From: Erythrocercus mccallii
Taxonomy: Eukaryota; Chordata; Aves; Passeriformes; Dicruridae
DNA: 64,000 bases
Assembly: GCA_013397435.1 (NCBI GenBank)
Contig: VZRG01001642.1
Coordinates: forward strand, 1-64,000
Direction: 5' to 3'
Part shown: positions 43,767 through 56,625 of the stretch, piece by piece
Position numbering within the stretch: the stretch's first letter is position 1
Layout of the letters: each line of letters starts with the position of its first letter
Position numbers and translations under genes: made by a program
The notes under the pieces: model-generated
Databases searched by the model: none
Told to the model about the DNA's origin: nothing
What the model saw: the letters and a program-made list of their open reading frames with translations, nothing else

Positions 43767-43789
43767 GAAAGACAAAAATAAGAAAGACA
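43760..43789. repeat. 15-bp unit in two tandem copies
   Basis: AAAATAAGAAAGACA occurs at 43760-43774 and again at 43775-43789, overlapping the right arm of the palindrome. Confidence 0.9.
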
Positions 43790-46721
43790 AAAAAATTATT
43801 CATGTTTGAAATTTATCTTTAGAAGAATTGCCTGATATGCAAGGAGCTAAATGTCACCTGTTCATGTTGATTTATTGAAGGTACTTAGATGCAGAGAACT
43901 TTTGAAATTTATACCCTTTTTTCTGTATTACCTGAAAAAATAGACACAGTATCCTACCTATAAGCATCCAATTCTAAAAAACTTGGCCAGAACATTTTGA
44001 AATCAAATTAGTTTTTATTGAGAATCTAAATTTATCCAACACTTCAGTCTCAAAGTTCATGGGAAAGTATTTGAGTTTTTAATTGGTTCTTGCTCTTAAT
44101 TGAATTAGAAACACTACAGAGAAAACCTCTTGGGTTTTTCCCATGCCATAACTAATTGTAAGAAAAATAAATAAAAAGAAATTGTAAGCTTCATTCTTTG
44201 GAAAAGATTGTTAGTTAATTTCAGCTAATATTAAGTGCAAATAGTTCCTTAAATATCAGGAGTGTATAAACTAATGCGTGCTAATCCTTGTGCTAGATTG
44301 ATAGCCACATATTCTATATCTGCTTTCCATTCTGTAATTCTTTACCTACATCTGGTTTTTGATAGTAAAAGTAAAAATTCTGATAATTGCAGACTGCAGA
44401 ATCCTGCTATCTGCATTGCTAAGATGAGCCTTTGCATCTGCCTTTATAAAGCTTATAGGTAGCACCACTTTGGAGTTCTCTTCAATGGTTCTTGAACCTT
44501 TTACCTGGGAAGGCTCACATTCCACTTGGCCTTCTGAAACAGGCAAATGCTCCTAATATCCTCATATGCCTATTTCTAGCCTGTGGCTTGAGAATTTGTT
44601 TTATACAGGAGTGTCTCTTACAAGCAGAGAGAGCAGCCTGGGCGGGGCCTGGAGGAGCTGAATGCCACATGGAAGATCTGCCTCGCTGAAGACTCAGCAG
44701 CTGCTTTGCTTGTCCAGTCTGAAGACATTGTCTGTAGAGGTAATATGAGCCTGAAAGATATTCTACCTATATTAAGTGTTTCCATGGACTACTTGAATAC
44801 AATTTATTCCATTCACAAAAGCAATATTCATAGTTAATTTTATGGTTTAAGAGCTTTTGAAGCAGTTTCTTCTCCTTCCTTTTTTCCACCTGTGTATCCT
44901 TCTCCAGTCTTGTGCTATTCCTGTGCTATGAGTGGCCAGTTAGTATCTGACCTGCTGAATACCTAAGGACTATGTTTGACAGCGTCCAAGGCAATTAAAC
45001 CTAACCTTACTGTGGCCTCCCTCTAAGCATCTGAGTGATGCTAAACACTGTACCACACAGTTAGTTTGGGAGGGGGAAAAAAAAAAAGGGCTAGTTACCA
45101 AGCTTTAGCAGCCTAAATTCTCACATCATTCCTGTAAATGAAAATTGTTCTGTGAGACATATATGGTCTCACAACAAACATTATTAGACTTCTGAGTTTC
45201 TGAACATTGTTTTCACAATATTGCAGTGCCTTTTCTGCTTTCAGACATTTTAATTTTATTTTCCAAATGCAAATGCTAATCAAATCCTTTTCTCCGAGAG
45301 TTTTAAATCTTTTAAGATTCTAATTTCATGCCAACTAAATGTGAGTTTATGCCTCACAATAAATTTATATTATGTTCTCCAGGGAAATAAATAAAGCACT
45401 TGGATGCAAAAATATTGTCACAGATTGACAGTTCCAGCTGCTTGGGAGACATGTTTGATTGCTAAAGTATCAAGTCACTTAAATAGGTGCCAATCTGTAA
45501 TATTTTGTCAACTGCAGAAATTTGGGTCAAAATGAACTATTTTGAAGCAGAGGTGATGTCTGTTAAAATACTGGGTCTAATTTGTCTCAAACATTCTGTG
45601 GTGCTCATTTTTTGTAGAAACTAGATCTGCCCATTACCTTCTAAAACCTGTCTCAGGCTATTACTTGCTCTCAGCCTTGTATTCCCTTTGGTGTGTCTTG
45701 TATTTTAATTTTCCCAATTTCCTTCTGTCATATCTGATGTCAAAATTAAGGCCACAGTTAAGCTAGAAATTCAAAACATCAGTCTCTTTTTGTCATTGGT
45801 TTCGTGTCAGCCATCAGATTCTCACAAATGTGAACCAGGACAAGCTGTTTAAAGGTTTTGCAGCTGAAGATTGTATTTGATATGTTTTGGATCCTCCTTC
45901 TGCATATCTGATTTCATGCTTTTCAGACTAACCCCTTATTTCCTTCTGGGAATGCTGAAAATTCTTGGGCCTGTTCCAGCTGATTTTACATCAGTGGGAT
46001 TCTTTGGTAGCTTGAGGTATACTAAATGTTAAATGGTGCTACATTTACCTAAAATCTACATTACTCTCCTGACTTTACTAGCAGCCATACTGCTGATCAA
46101 ATTACAGTGTGAGACAGAGATTATAGATGTATTTATAAGCCTCTGAAAACAATCCAATCAGTATTTTCTCTGTGACCATCACACTCTCAAGCAATACAGT
46201 CACTTAATGTTGGTTTCCAGTAGCACACGTTCTTATCAGAAAGGATACTTGCTTTGCATCAGTCCATGCTAAGAATTTTTTTGCTATGTACCATCTATGT
46301 GGTTTTTTGGTCAGTTACTTCTGTCCTTTAAAAAGCCATTTCACATATTTAAAGCCTGTTACAACCTAAGCTCTGAAGCAGCCCTGAGCTTGGCAGATTC
46401 CTGTGCAGTGCATATTTTCCTATAGATCCCTTAGAGTCTCATCATGATTATGGCAGCCAAAGGAAACAGAGTTTCTTTTTCAATATTCCTAGTCACAATT
46501 GTTCTTTTGATTGCATTAAAAAAAATAGTATATAAAAAGTAAAATTCTACAGCTACCTCCTCATTTTGTCTTCTTAAGGTTTGGAACCTTAGCTTAAATT
46601 GGAGTTTTCATGACATGAAGAATTGCCTCTTGTAGCAGGGCTTTACCTTCTGATGCACAAAGGTACCCTTCTATAGTGTAGCATTCATTGCACAGATGAT
46701 AAATGCTAAAAAACAAAAGTG

Positions 46722-47487
46722 GAATCATAGAATCACAGAATGGCTTGGGTTGGAAGGGACCTTAAAGATCATCTAGTTCCAAACCCCTGCCATAGGCAGA
46801 GATACCATCCACAAGAGCAGGTTGCTCAAAGCTCCATACAATGTCTTTGAACACTTTCAGGGATGGGGCAGCCAAACTCCTCTGGGCAACGTGTTCCTAT
46901 GCCTTATCACCTTCACAGTGAAGAATTTATTGTTAATACCTAATTTAAGCCTACTCTCCTCCAACTTAAGATCGTTCCCCTTTGTTCTATCACTACATGC
47001 CCTTGTAAAAAAGCTCCTCTCCAGTTCTTTTGCAGGTCCCCTTTAGGTACTGGAAGGTGCTCCAAGATCTCCCTGGACCCTTCTCCAGGCTGAATAACCC
47101 CAACTCTCTCAAAGATCTGTCTTTCTTTCTAGGAGAGATTCTCCAGCCCTGATCATATTATTGGCCCTCCTTTGCACTTACTCCAGCAGGTCCATGTCTT
47201 TCATATGTTGGGGCCCCAGAGCTGGGCACAGACTTCCAGGTGAGGTCTCACAAGAGCAGAATAAAGGGATAGAACCACCTCTCAAAAATTGCTGGCCATG
47301 CTGCTTTTGATGCAACTCAGGATGCCTTTGTCTCCCTGGGCAGCGACATTTCTTGGTCACACTGAGCTTTTCGTCCAACACCTCCAAATCCTCTTTCCCA
47401 CGGCTGCTCTCAAGGCGTTCTTTGCCCAGCCTGTACCTGTGCTTGGGATTTCCCTGATCCAGGTGCAGGATCTTGCATTTGGCCTTG
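46722..47487 (-). mobile_element. CR1 LINE, 5'-truncated, about 770 bp, well preserved
   Basis: Opens with GAATCATAGAATCACAGAAT and TGGCTTGGGTTGGAAGGGACC, the reverse complement of the CR1 3' end. It continues through the CR1 3' UTR and terminal coding region (CAGGCTGAATAACCCCAACTC, CCAGAGCTGGGCACAGACTTC) to AGGATCTTGCATTTGGCCTTG. The best preserved CR1 in the window. Confidence 0.93.
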
Positions 47488-48942
47488 AAGTGGAGAGAAA
47501 GCATATTCAGCACCAACCAACACATCATTCAAAGAGTGCTTTTATTTTTGAACATACACCTACATTTGTGCCATTGACTTCCAGGTACCTGTTTATAAAT
47601 ATTTAGGAGTCCTCCCAGGTTGGATGTCTGTTTTTCCAAAGCAGTATGTTAAAAGAGGTAGGTTGCATGAAGTGCTTTCTAGAGTGCAGCTCAGAAGATT
47701 AACTTGTTTCGTGAGACTGCCATCCTAATGTCATTTTGTAGTGAATCCCTCAGGATGAACTCTGTTTATAAATCCTTTATACTTGCATTTTTAAAATAAG
47801 TACAATTTTTCTCCATGACCTGCTAAATTAAGGAAGGAGACACAATTTCATATCCTATTAACTAATGTTTGCAAACTGGAATGTGAACTGAAGTTATGAA
47901 TCTCTGCCACTGCGAATGAAGAATGAAAAATCTAAGAAAGGGAAAGATATAATTAACAGCAATATAAGTTCATATCTACTTTGTTGATAGGAATTAATGT
48001 TTGTTAATGGGATATTAATCTTATTTTATAATTTTGGCACACTCAAGATATCTGCTTGTTTCATCATTGCCTTTTTAGGTACTAAGACAAATGCTGGTTA
48101 AAAGTATGTATCTGTCTATCTTCATATTCAGAGAACTGGGTTAGATTAATTTAACACCCTTCAAGTTATTCTTTGATCAGTTTTGAAACATTCTTGGCAA
48201 AACAAAGAACTGGAAAGAGAACTTCCTGAACTGAAGAAAGTACGCATCTCATGAAAAGTTGTTATTTATTAAAACTTCTTAAATTATATATTGCTAAATG
48301 AGTTATCTTAATTAAAAATATTACTTGTTGATGACATCTAACAACAGTGTACATTCCAAGCCTAAGAAGCTCAGGTAACCTGGAATATCTTTCTTTTTAC
48401 ATTTTTTACATTTACATAACATTAAAAAATTATACGTATATACTTCTCCTGAGGATTCTGTCAGAATAAAAAGACTAATTCATTTACATTTTAAAAATGC
48501 CAGTTTTCTAAAACATGAAGAGTTTGCTTTTAACCACTGGGCTCCAAAATCCAAATGAACAAATTGTTTAACGTGTAACTCAGCAGTTCCACATTAATAG
48601 ATCCTGGCTGACAGTATGAAACTGGGACATTATTGATTACAGTTCCAATGAGATGTACTAGCTTTAATAAAGCCTACAAGCAACATGTGCAGACAAGCCA
48701 GATTCAAAACTGAAACATTATCTAAACAGAGTTGATTTCAAATGTTTCAAATGTAAATAACGCACCGGGTGGTCCTTGAGACTGTCAGAAGTCATTATTT
48801 TCTGTAGCGTAAACAGGGCTGTCAGCTGGGATTTCTGTCACAGAGATAAAAAAAAGTCATTCTTCCCTTGCAAATCCCAGGCTGTTTTTAAAGCAAGTCA
48901 TGCACCTCCAAGATAGATGGAGAGTTCCTTCCTGGATTTTAA

Positions 48943-48978
48943 TGAAAGTATCTTATAAGCTGAAAGTATCTTATAACC
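48943..48978. repeat. 18-bp tandem duplication
   Basis: TGAAAGTATCTTATAAGC is followed directly by TGAAAGTATCTTATAACC, one mismatch in 18 bp. Confidence 0.9.
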
Positions 48979-51900
48979 AGAATAGGTGTCTGAACTTTAC
49001 TCACTGTACTCACTGTACTCTGTGAGGTAAGTAAAGGTTAATGGAGTCAGCAGAGTAATAAGCCTTGAATTTCTGAAATGTCTAAATAAATGTATAATTT
49101 CCATAGATTCTGCATGTTTGTTTTTCAAAGTTTTCTGCAGGTAGCAAAGCTAAACCGAAAAACATAGATGTTAATAGATGACAAAGCTGTAACCTTGGAT
49201 GAAAAAAATCATTGTATATTAGAGGCTACTGCTTGAATTAAACATAAAAACACAATCAGTTTAAGTGATCTAAAATATTATTTGATCACAAGGATTTATA
49301 TAATGGCTTTAAGATTTAAGTCAACTAATCTGATTCAGATATTTCAGAAGAGTGTTACTGCACTGTCTGCCTCTACTTAGTTCAATGGCAGCTGAGCAAT
49401 TAAAACATCTTAAAAAAACTAATCATGTAGTACTATCTTCTCTATCAACAGTCACACCTTTATCTGAGAGCCATTGAAATCCACAAGGCCACTGCCATTG
49501 GCTTCAATGGAAAGATGATTTTGGACAGTGCAACACATCAGAATTTATTTCCAAAATCATTGAAGATTTTTCCAACTGGTTTCCTGGAAGACAAGACCAT
49601 TTTCACGCTTCCTCAGTTCACTAGGGGTCCATGCCTGCTTTCTGTTATGGTGCACTGCTCAAAAACTAGAGAACTTCACTCTTTACTGAACCACAAGGAT
49701 CTTTTCTTATTATGAAAGTATTTTCTTTGTGCCTGGGAACCTGAATATAGATCCTACCTTTCATGGTAGAATCATTCTTTGCAACCCTTATTTATACTTG
49801 CTTACATGGTGCAAATAAATAGAATCAACAGAAAGCATGAACAGTGTGGTTAATCCCTCCTGGTGCTTTGGCTTCTCAATATATATTACATCTCTTAGTA
49901 ATTTTTGGAAGAAGGAAAGAAAAGGGAATTCTGCCTCTGGAGTGTTACTTGAAACCTAAAAATCTAAGGAAACAATGAATGATAAATGAAAGCTTTTGAA
50001 AGCAACCAGGGTTCCATGATGAATCTGAACTCTTATCCTTTTCTATCAAAGGATATCACCACATTTTAATCTGAATTAATGAACTGAATCCCATGATTGC
50101 ACTTTGTTGCTTCCAGATGACTTGGCAAAATAAACTCAGATGTATTTTACACAGAAAAAAATATCCCTTCATCTAAGAACCTATGACCAGTCATGCAAAA
50201 CTGACTTTCTTCAAGTCCCTTTCCAGAGATACATGCAGTGAAGGGTTAAAATATCAAGAAATATTTATTCCCCTCTCCCACCTAAATCTTTATTCTTTGC
50301 TTGTATGTCCTGCAAAATCTGTGTGTAGTGTTGACTGTGTGCTTGTCAGGTTGCCTGGCTACAGCTTTTCTTTTTCCTTTCTCCTTTCAGTGCACTCCCC
50401 ATTTCCTCTCAAACAGCCACCAAGTATTCACTTCAACCTTCCCCAGGGGATTTTGTACTGTCCTCTTGAGCCCTGTGTTCTTATCTTGGAGAAACACCTG
50501 TATAACATGGCTGGCATCCTGAAAAAAAGCATCTTCCCTTTAAAACCTAGTACTTGTACTTAACTCTCTAAAGTTGTCTATAGTTGTCTTTATCTTTTTC
50601 TCAATACAAAACCTTTTTAATTTGCATAACTCTGTAAAATACTGTGAGCATCCCACTACTTTCTACTGCTAAGAGGAATTTGATGGTCAACTCCTTCTGA
50701 GATCAATGAATTATATAAACATAAAATATTATGGGAATATTACATTTAGGGGGTCAGAAAAGTATTTGAAATGATAGTATATTTGAAACAGATTTTTAGT
50801 TCAGCAGGTGAAGCCAGCAGATACTCTGAGTACCTGAGCTAGTTGTGTCTTCATCCCATGCATGCTTCAGGAGGTACAAAACCTTCCCTATATGACATTT
50901 TACTCAGCACCACCCCAGAAAAACAGCTGTCACAGACCATGGGCAGACCTACATAAATGAAATGATGACAGCAAGAGACTGTCCTTGCATAAGTACTGAG
51001 AAGTGTATGGAGGCTAGTGTCCCAGTTTCTGGGTGCTGAAAGCGGAATGTGCTCTTCTTGATATGTGGTATCCTCTGCTTCTCCAAATCACAGCTGTGGA
51101 TTTTTTTTTTTTTTTGCCAAAAGTCATTTTTTCAACAGAACAGAATTTTTCACAAAACACTCCCTTCCACAAGCATTGTTCATTTTTGAAAGTCTTTGAA
51201 GTAGGAACTGTTTGGATCAACAAAAACAATCTTTTTCTTCAAGTGTTTTTCAGGTGTTCCAGTCTCGAGACTTTTCTTCTACTGTTCATAGTTTTTCACC
51301 CTGCAGTGTATCTCTAATTTTCATGCATATTGCCTTTAGATTTGTGTTTGTGCATCCTATGGCCTTTCACAGAAAACAAGCTTAACTACTGAAATAAAAA
51401 GGGGTAGAAATCCCTGCAGTATAATTGTGCATCAGAGATTCCATAAGCTGTAAATGGGTGCTCTATAATCATTGTACTTTTTTTTTTTCTTCATCTGGCT
51501 TTTTTTTCTTACACTAACAATACATCAATCTAGTAATTGTCTGAAAAAAATGCACTGACATGTCAGATTTGAATGTTAAAGGAAAACACATAGAAGCCAC
51601 CTGAAACAGTGGTTGCAGAGCAAGAAGATTCTTTCGAATCCTGCTCTTCAGTATATTTTTATAAATACTCATTGCATTTTTTTAGATTAATGCCAAAAGG
51701 CTTCACTGTATCAGTGAATAATAAAGTGAAGGGACTGGGTAAGCTAGGGGTAGATTCTGTGCAGAGCTTCAGTGAGTGCCTCTGCATGGGTGTGTATCCA
51801 TATGTGGTCTTTAGTGAAGAAGTAATGCCAAAATGAACCTCTTTGATTGGATTATATTGTGTCTTGCCCTTTCCATCATTATTATATTATTAGCTGATAT

Positions 51901-53122
51901 TTATTTTCATAACTGTGCTTTTACTACAGCTGTAAAAAAAAAAAAGCCTTCTTTGAAGTTCAGGATTATATTGTGCTGGGAATATTACTTAAAAATTGGC
52001 TAAAATACAGCAGTGGAGGGAGGGGGCTGAGCATGGGAATTTTAAGGCTGAGTGGAGCAAAAAGCCATAGAAGTTCTGAAGCTCTGGTCTCGTGACCTTT
52101 AATAACATAGCTTTGCTGCTCTTCCACTCAACAAGCAGCACTGCTGATTTACTTGCATGAATAAGATTTAAAGGATCAAAACTATAACTTGACACTGGTG
52201 GACTTATGGGCATAGTCTACTGTAAGATCTAATTTTGATCTGATTTAGAAAAGAAAAATTAGAAGAACAAACTCCCTATATAGTCACTGGAGAGAGGTAA
52301 ATGCTTCCAGGGGGGCCACTTAGGCAGTGACAGTAGAAAGGCTCAAGCAGACAGCATAGATAACATGCTTCTGAAATATAATGGTACCATGTGGTTCTTG
52401 GAAAGAGACAGAGACTTGGGGGCATGTTAAGATTAGTCAAAGAAAGATAAATTTATGGTGGAGTTCTTGCTACTTTCATTTGGAATGTTAATAGCTCAAA
52501 TTAAACAGTGTAGAGTACTCCAAATACCAGAGCAATGAAAAAGTTTACAGCAATGATATCAACATTTGGAGGCTCCATATTTTTTCAAGGTCTGTTCACT
52601 TCCCATGACTTTTAACATATTTGTACATTGCCAAATATAACTCAGGGTACAGATATGATGTAGGCCTGATTTAACTTGAGTGCCTGGATGTAATTCCTTC
52701 ACCAGTCTTGCTCCATGAAACCAAAACAGAACCAAACCAAATAGTGTTGCTTTCTATTGTAAAAGTATATTTTGTCCCGGTGTATGAAACAAACTTCCAG
52801 ATTTGTCCACTCAGAAGGAGGCCAAGTAGTGAACCAGTAGAGAAAAATTCTTCCTATGAGTAAGAATAAAGTGATTTTCTGAGGTAAGTAACCTCTGCTA
52901 AAATTATGCCCTCTAAAATTAAACAAACAGAGGTAAGTTTGTTCTCAAAGTCTGAAAACCTTGTCTTTTATACTCACAAATTCAGATGTTTTATGCAGCT
53001 TTCCCTTTAGAGATATGACATGGAATCAGGCACCATCTCATTAAAAAGGAAGATGAAGTTTTGGTCTTATATTTTTGCAAACAGAAGTTATCAAGGACCA
53101 GGCTGCCAGGCCAGGAAAATGG

Positions 53123-53141
53123 AAAAAAAAAAAAAAAAAAA
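53123..53141. repeat. A19 homopolymer with (AAAAC)n-like tail
   Basis: Nineteen A residues followed by CAAAACAAAACAG. No retroposed sequence could be recognised upstream of it. Confidence 0.9.
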
Positions 53142-54840
53142 CAAAACAAAACAGAGAGAAAAGAAACTGAGCATTTGTATTTGTGTCCATCCAGCTCCCC
53201 AGTCTGCCACTTAATGGATGCAATTTCCTGGTTAAGCCAACCTTGCCACTTACTTTTCCCCATGTGCAGGGTGAGGAACACCCTGTGTTCAAAACCCTAC
53301 AAGGACTAATAAATGGAAGGAACAGAACATGGGCATGTTTGAGAAGAAAGCATATTTCTAAACCACTCCTGTTAGATTCTCTGTGTTGGTATCTTGGCAG
53401 CCTGCTCAACTTACTGCTTCTGAACATTGGTTTTGGGCTTGTCCTTTGCCATCAAAGGGATGGCAGGGTAACAGGTTGAGCTCACTGTGCCCTCCATGGT
53501 GTTAAAGAAAGTCAAAGCAAGTTATTTGTAATATCGGTATGTGCCTACACAATAACTGGATCTGTATCCTAAAGACTTGCTGTCTTGGATGACCTCAGTT
53601 GTCCTGGGCATCTACCACTCCACAAGCAAACCCTTGACCCCTTTATATTTTCACAATTATACATATATTATCAAAAACAGTAAGAACATGGGAAAGGGGA
53701 AAAAAAAGGTTAAAAATAAGCATCCTTACTGTGGGAACATGGTGAGGGAAGAGTGGTAAATGCAGAAGTTCTCCCTCACATCAGAGTGGAATTCTGTGCA
53801 AGGTTCTGTTGCCTTCATGCCATTCTTTTTCAGAAAGGCACTGTTGCCTAAGCACCTGCCTGACTTACACTAAAACAAGCAGACAGCAAATGGGTCTCTC
53901 TTAGAGGCATTAAAAATGGCCACAGTTTGTTCTTACTAGGTCCAAAGCCAACGGGAGACCAGGCCAAGCAAATGCACCTTCTTTTTTGACAAGTTTGGGC
54001 GCTGCCTGTTTGCTGGTGAGAGTACAGAGATGCTACATACCCTACATAATTTGAAACATTTGTGGAAAGAAGCATCACATGAATCATAAATAAAGGATCA
54101 AAGGTTCTCATTGCCAATAGAAAAAAAAAAAAAGGCAAGGAAAAAAAGGCTTATTTTTGCTGCTTTTCCACTGCTGTCCTTTAGTAAATACTAAAATGAA
54201 AACAAACCATAAAGGAACCTACATTAAAATATCTTATATGCTAAAAAAGTTTGATCCAATTGCTGTTGAAATCAATAGGAATTAACTTTAGAGAGCTTTA
54301 TACTGAATGCCTAAGGACATTCTTCTTTTAAGAAATTAGCTGCCTCATTGAACATATTTGAAGAGTTTAGGATAAAGTGTATTTGAATTACAGAGCTACT
54401 GGGGAATGTGCCAAAAGCCATAGGGTTACAGCAGCCAGAGCCCCAAGAAAATCACAGATTAAAAGAAATCATTGATATCAGCAAGAACATCAATGGGCTC
54501 TGTATGAGCTCATGATTATCTGTGTTTACCATTCTCTTATGTTTGGGTTTTTGTTTTTTTTTTCCTAAAACTTTGTACGTTTCAAATGAAATTCATGTCC
54601 TTAGGACAGAATTAAAAGCTGGCCAAGGCTTCTTCATGTTTGTGAGATATACAAGGCATTACTGCCCAGATAGTTTCTCGTGCATATAGAGCAGGAAGAG
54701 CCAAAGCCCAAGTCTTGTCAGACACAAGAGAAAGACATAGGTCACTCCTGGAAGATCTCATGATTCCAGACAAATAAAGAGGGTTAATAATATCTAACAA
54801 GTTAACATAGTCCCATCAGTCTGCTTCAGTAAAGAGGAAT

Positions 54841-54894
54841 TTTTTCACCCTCTATTCTCTTTACTCTTCAGTAGAGAGAATAGAGGGTGAAAAA
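54841..54894. repeat. Perfect 20-bp inverted repeat, 14-nt loop
   Basis: TTTTTCACCCTCTATTCTCT (54841-54860) and AGAGAATAGAGGGTGAAAAA (54875-54894) are exact reverse complements around the loop TTACTCTTCAGTAG. A second inverted pair overlaps it: AGTAAAGAG just before 54840 and CTCTTTACT at 54857-54865. Confidence 0.95.
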
Positions 54895-56558
54895 TGTTTA
54901 TAACAGAAGAATGGTACCACCAATTAACTAATTGAAATGTTTTGTGGTTCATGCGTCAGCCTCATTTTATTTTGGGAGTCAGCTTTAGCAACTTTGGAGG
55001 AAGATGGCAGAAGAACTGAACAATCCATTTGCTCCCATAAACTAAGGATTAATGGAAGAGATGTCTGTTGTTCTTTCGAGTTCCAAATTATATTAAAAAT
55101 CCTTTTATTTCTCCTTATGCTTATTATTATTTCTCCTTATTGGCACAGCACAAATATTGGCAAGGCCCCCCACACAACGGTTGCACAGAAACCTGTGGTG
55201 TCCTGTGAAACCAGAAATATGGTTAAAACTTGGAAGCTCTCTCAAGAAAAATGCTGTCACAGGCAAAGCTGTTTGTAATTTTTGATAGCAGAACTTTCCC
55301 TCCTGTGGATTGTTGAAAGGCACTCCGGGTTCTGGGCAGGGTGAGTCTGCGGCAGGAACGGCTGCAGCAGCAGTTGGAAGCATTCAGCAGTGAGTGGCAA
55401 CAGACCATGCAAAACTCCATGAAGCAGTTCTGCTTTTGCCCTCTGCACACCTATCCCCAGTGCATGTGATTTCCAAAATCCACCAGAAACAAGCAAAAAC
55501 ACCTTTTTCTTTTCATTCGCTGTCCTGGAATGTTTGTTTTCCCCCTTGCTTTTGGGCATCAACTCAGCAGAATCAAAGAAAAATACACTTTTTAGCTCAA
55601 TACAACATCCAGCACACAGGCAAGAAAGGGACAAAGATGGTCATGGATACTTTTGTTCTTAGATATTTGTGTGCACACCACTACTATGATACAAGGGCTG
55701 CACTGAACTACCCAGAGTTTTTTGCAAAGAAGTGCAGACTATCTTGACTTCTCAGGTGATCCTATAACTACAGAAATTCAACATAAGTCATTTATTTACG
55801 TGACCTGGTGGTCCTTTCTGAAAATTTATGTAATGTTCAAATGCTAACATTAGTATGAGTTCCACAGATTTTAATATGCTTCCACGTATTTATCTGATCA
55901 TTAAGTGAGCATGTCTGCTTCATCCCATTTTATTATGGAATAAAATTTACTGAGGAAATAATATACAGTAGGGAGAGTGTTCATGAAAGAAGTACATTTT
56001 GAGTATAGTTTGGGTGACATTCAAAAATGCAGAACTCTGAAGGCTCAGTCTGTTTCAGTGGGATTCTTGCTCTCAGATGGGTTAAACTTTGTCAGTGGCA
56101 GCAATGGAGCTAACTTGGCTTTTGATAGATGGAGGTTCTGCTTAGCCAGTTTTGAAAGCAATTTTTATCTGCTTTTACATGGAAAAAAAACCAACCTTAT
56201 AATCATTGAAACTGAAAGTCTGAACTTGAAAATAATCAAACACAGAGAGAAGTAACTAAAGCAATTTATTTTGCTGCCACTGAAGTCAAAAGAGCTGAGC
56301 TGATAATAGAAAAACAGAGAGTGAATGTTACTTAATAGGCGCTGTGGCAATCTATAATTCACAGTCTGATGCTCTATAGGTGAAAGATCTATAGATATAT
56401 TCCATTTCTATTGCGAAATACATATAAGATGTTAAAGTCACGCTGAACTTCAATAGAAGTTTACATTTAATGGGGTATTAGGTTTCTTTGCTGAATTAGG
56501 GGCCAAAGTAAATAGTTTAAACCCCCTGCGCCCCCCAGTTTTTAGCCTTGTATATTTT

Positions 56559-56625
56559 AATTGTTAATGTATTTTAAAAATAATCAATTTTTTAAAAAAG
56601 TTTTAAAATATATTAATTACAATTG
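56559..56625. repeat. AT-rich imperfect foldback
   Basis: ATTGTTAATGTATTTTAAAA (from about 56559) pairs with TTTTAAAATATATTAATTAC and the CAAT after it (56601-56623) with one mismatch and a 3-nt bulge. The spacer is about 22 nt of A/T. Confidence 0.65.

Larger units (their letters stand above)
43520..46721. other. Intergenic, no gene recognised
   Basis: Apart from the microsatellite, palindrome and tandem unit near 43.7 kb, this is AT-rich sequence without a recognisable exon, RNA gene or transposon. Confidence 0.6.

Noticed and set aside
43606..43822. Open frames with His-Thr or Cys-Val repeats on both strands
   Set aside because: They are translations of the (CA)14 microsatellite.
50183..50563. 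126-codon open frame on the + strand
   Set aside because: No known motif, overlapped by another open frame in a different phase, low-complexity S/F/L composition, no splice or poly(A) context. Likely chance.
53041..53427. 128-codon open frame on the - strand, the longest in the window
   Set aside because: It crosses the A19 run, giving a poly-Phe block, and overlaps three other open frames. No family resemblance.
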